In this document: in pieces, positions 6,013 to 6,883 of the stretch | Layout of the letters: every line of letters begins with the position of its first letter | Position numbering within the stretch: the stretch's first letter is position 1 | Assembly: GCA_903970295.1 (NCBI GenBank) | Contig: CAJCHQ010000754.1 | Coordinates: 1-6,883, forward strand | Direction: 5' to 3' | DNA: 6,883 bases | DNA from: Bryobacterales bacterium | Lineage (GTDB): Bacteria; Cyanobacteriota; Vampirovibrionia; Obscuribacterales; Obscuribacteraceae | Notes under the pieces: model-generated | The model's database searches: none | Seen by the model: only the letters and a program-made list of their open reading frames with translations | What the model was told of the DNA's origin: nothing | Position numbers and translations under genes: made by a program

Positions 6013-6017
6013 GGAGG
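6013..6017 (+). promoter_or_regulatory. Shine-Dalgarno site fixing the start of the unknown gene
   Basis: A perfect GGAGG lies eight bases before ATG 6026. It falls inside the longer frame opened by GTG 6011, which makes GTG 6011 an unlikely start. Confidence 0.75.
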
Positions 6018-6025
6018 ACTACTCG

Positions 6026-6727
6026 ATGGCGACCCATGAACGGCGAAAAAAATTAACCATCGAAGAGGTGAATGTTTACTGGCGGGCTCTGAAGGAGGGC
6101 GCTGAGGAGCCTGATTTGCGCCGTCTGTGCAACGCCATTCGCACGCTGGACCTGGCATTGAGCGAGCAAGATTCGGCTTTGCATGGTCGACTTTCCGCGA
6201 ACGCCTGGTTGCACGAGCGCAACGATTTCTTTGATTTTCTGCTCTCTTCGTTTCCCGGCTATTTCGTAGTTTATGGCGGAGGCAGCAATAACCCGCTTGA
6301 ACCAGAGTCAGATTGGCCGGCCGAGGGTGTGCTCGAATTCTATCCAGAGATGGGACAACGCCGCGATGACGCTTTTCGAGCAGATTTGGAAAATATCCAC
6401 AGCTCGCTTCTACTCAGGCTTCGTTGGGGCTTTGCTGAGGGGCGTCAGCACACGACTCCGGCAGATTTTAATTCGTTCAAATCATGCGTCACGCATTACG
6501 ATACTGAGGAAGAGGCAGAAGCGGCAAGGCTTATGCTTGAGAGACTATATGAATCTTGTGCAGTCGAAGCTTCCAAGCTGAAGAAGATCGCGCACCGCAA
6601 ATGGTGGCAGTTGCAATCACAAGTATTCAGCTGCAGCGATCGTCGAGAGAAACATCAATTACGCAAGCAGATGGAACACCTCGAATTGATCTGGGGACCG
6701 AGTTCGGCCCAGCAGATGACGAGCTGA
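6026..6727 (+). CDS. Protein of unknown function, 233 residues
   Basis: I do not recognise a family. The product is a soluble, strongly charged protein without signal peptide or membrane helix. It begins with a basic stretch (HERRKKL, 4-10), then a helical segment (11-75). A short hydrophobic strand and turn, FLLSSFPGYFVVYGGGSNNP at 71-90, looks like the most fold-defining part. Next comes an acidic, proline-containing stretch (91-110) and long helices rich in Glu, Arg and Lys (112-138, 160-225) including the aromatic RKWWQLQ (191-197), which may form a coiled coil. Three cysteines sit at 35, 154 and 178, plus C203, with no metal-site spacing. The GGAGG site fixes ATG 6026 as start. The gene follows the TPR gene by 49 bp and is followed by a strong terminator, so the two are probably co-transcribed, and the TPR protein is the obvious candidate partner. 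Coding status is supported by length, ribosome site and context. Confidence 0.75.
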   Translation: MATHERRKKLTIEEVNVYWRALKEGAEEPDLRRLCNAIRTLDLALSEQDSALHGRLSANAWLHERNDFFDFLLSSFPGYFVVYGGGSNNPLEPESDWPAEGVLEFYPEMGQRRDDAFRADLENIHSSLLLRLRWGFAEGRQHTTPADFNSFKSCVTHYDTEEEAEAARLMLERLYESCAVEASKLKKIAHRKWWQLQSQVFSCSDRREKHQLRKQMEHLELIWGPSSAQQMTS

Positions 6728-6770
6728 TTACAAGATTCAAAACAATCAGAAGCCAAGCAGAAATTGATGG

Positions 6771-6806
6771 TTATCAGGTTCTTTCGACCTGATAAGCTAT
6801 TTTTTT
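6771..6806 (+). terminator. Intrinsic terminator closing the TPR/unknown operon
   Basis: TTATCAGGT (6771-6779) and ACCTGATAA (6787-6795) form a perfect nine-base stem with a seven-base loop, followed after four bases (GCTA) by seven T (6800-6806). It lies 43 bases after the stop of the unknown gene and works in the + direction only. Confidence 0.85.
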
Positions 6807-6846
6807 CGTGAGCAAAAGTTTCAAATAGTTGTTTCGTGAGGTTGAT

Positions 6847-6883
6847 ATGAGAGGAAAGAACTGTCTAGCCTTGGCTCTTGCCG
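6847..6883 (+). CDS. Start of a probable exported protein, truncated by window edge
   Basis: ATG 6847 is preceded by GAGG (6838-6841) at five bases, and the visible codons read MRGKNCLALALA. A basic start followed by a small hydrophobic run is what the beginning of a signal peptide looks like. Only 12 residues are visible, so neither family nor length can be given. It begins 40 bp after the terminator and so should have its own promoter, which I could not identify with confidence. Confidence 0.5.
   Translation, partial: MRGKNCLALALA

Noticed and set aside
6011..6025. GTG 6011 as start of the unknown 233-residue gene
   Set aside because: The GGAGG ribosome site lies inside these codons and points to ATG 6026.
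6804..6840. Nine-base direct repeat TTTCGTGAG (6804-6812 and 6832-6840)
   Set aside because: Short, 19 bases apart, partly made of the terminator T-run and a ribosome site; no sign of an insertion or attachment site.
1..6883. tRNA or rRNA genes, CRISPR arrays, insertion sequences
   Set aside because: No cloverleaf with a TTC-arm, no regularly spaced repeats, no transposase frame and no terminal inverted repeats were found by reading both strands.

Overview
The window is ordinary bacterial chromosome: tightly packed genes, roughly half G+C by eye, Shine-Dalgarno sites of the GGAGG/GAGGTGAT type, a TTG start, and two textbook intrinsic terminators. The mix of genes suggests a free-living bacterium with a fairly large genome, but no gene here fixes the phylum. 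A lineage such as the non-photosynthetic Cyanobacteria (Obscuribacterales-like) would fit the composition and the membrane-anchored TPR protein; that is a guess only.

Left part (1-3513, all + strand): the 3' part of a D12-class adenine-N6 DNA methyltransferase runs in from the left edge. It is followed by a YbhB/PEBP-family protein (748-1326), a membrane-anchored calcineurin-like phosphoesterase with two substituted motif residues (1407-2561), and a ten-helix EamA/DMT transporter read from a TTG start (2605-3513). Gaps are 43-80 bp and no terminator is visible between them, so readthrough is possible. They share no obvious pathway.

Middle (3585-4577, - strand): an NADPH-type quinone oxidoreductase/MDR enzyme lacking zinc ligands, convergent with the transporter. 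The 286 bp between it and the next gene (4578-4863) is the most structured stretch of the window. It holds an inverted repeat over a possible promoter of the oxidoreductase, a strong + strand terminator overlapped by a competing hairpin (attenuator-like, or the end of a small RNA), and a 12-bp perfect palindrome against a -10-like box upstream of the next gene.

Right part (4864-6806, + strand): a two-gene unit made of a membrane-anchored TPR protein and a 233-residue protein of no recognised family, closed by a strong terminator. A new gene with a signal-peptide-like start begins at 6847 and runs off the right edge.

No mobile element, CRISPR array, tRNA or rRNA was seen. The best candidates for something undescribed are the A-B-A'-B' hairpin element at 4707-4743 and the TPR/unknown-protein pair behind it.
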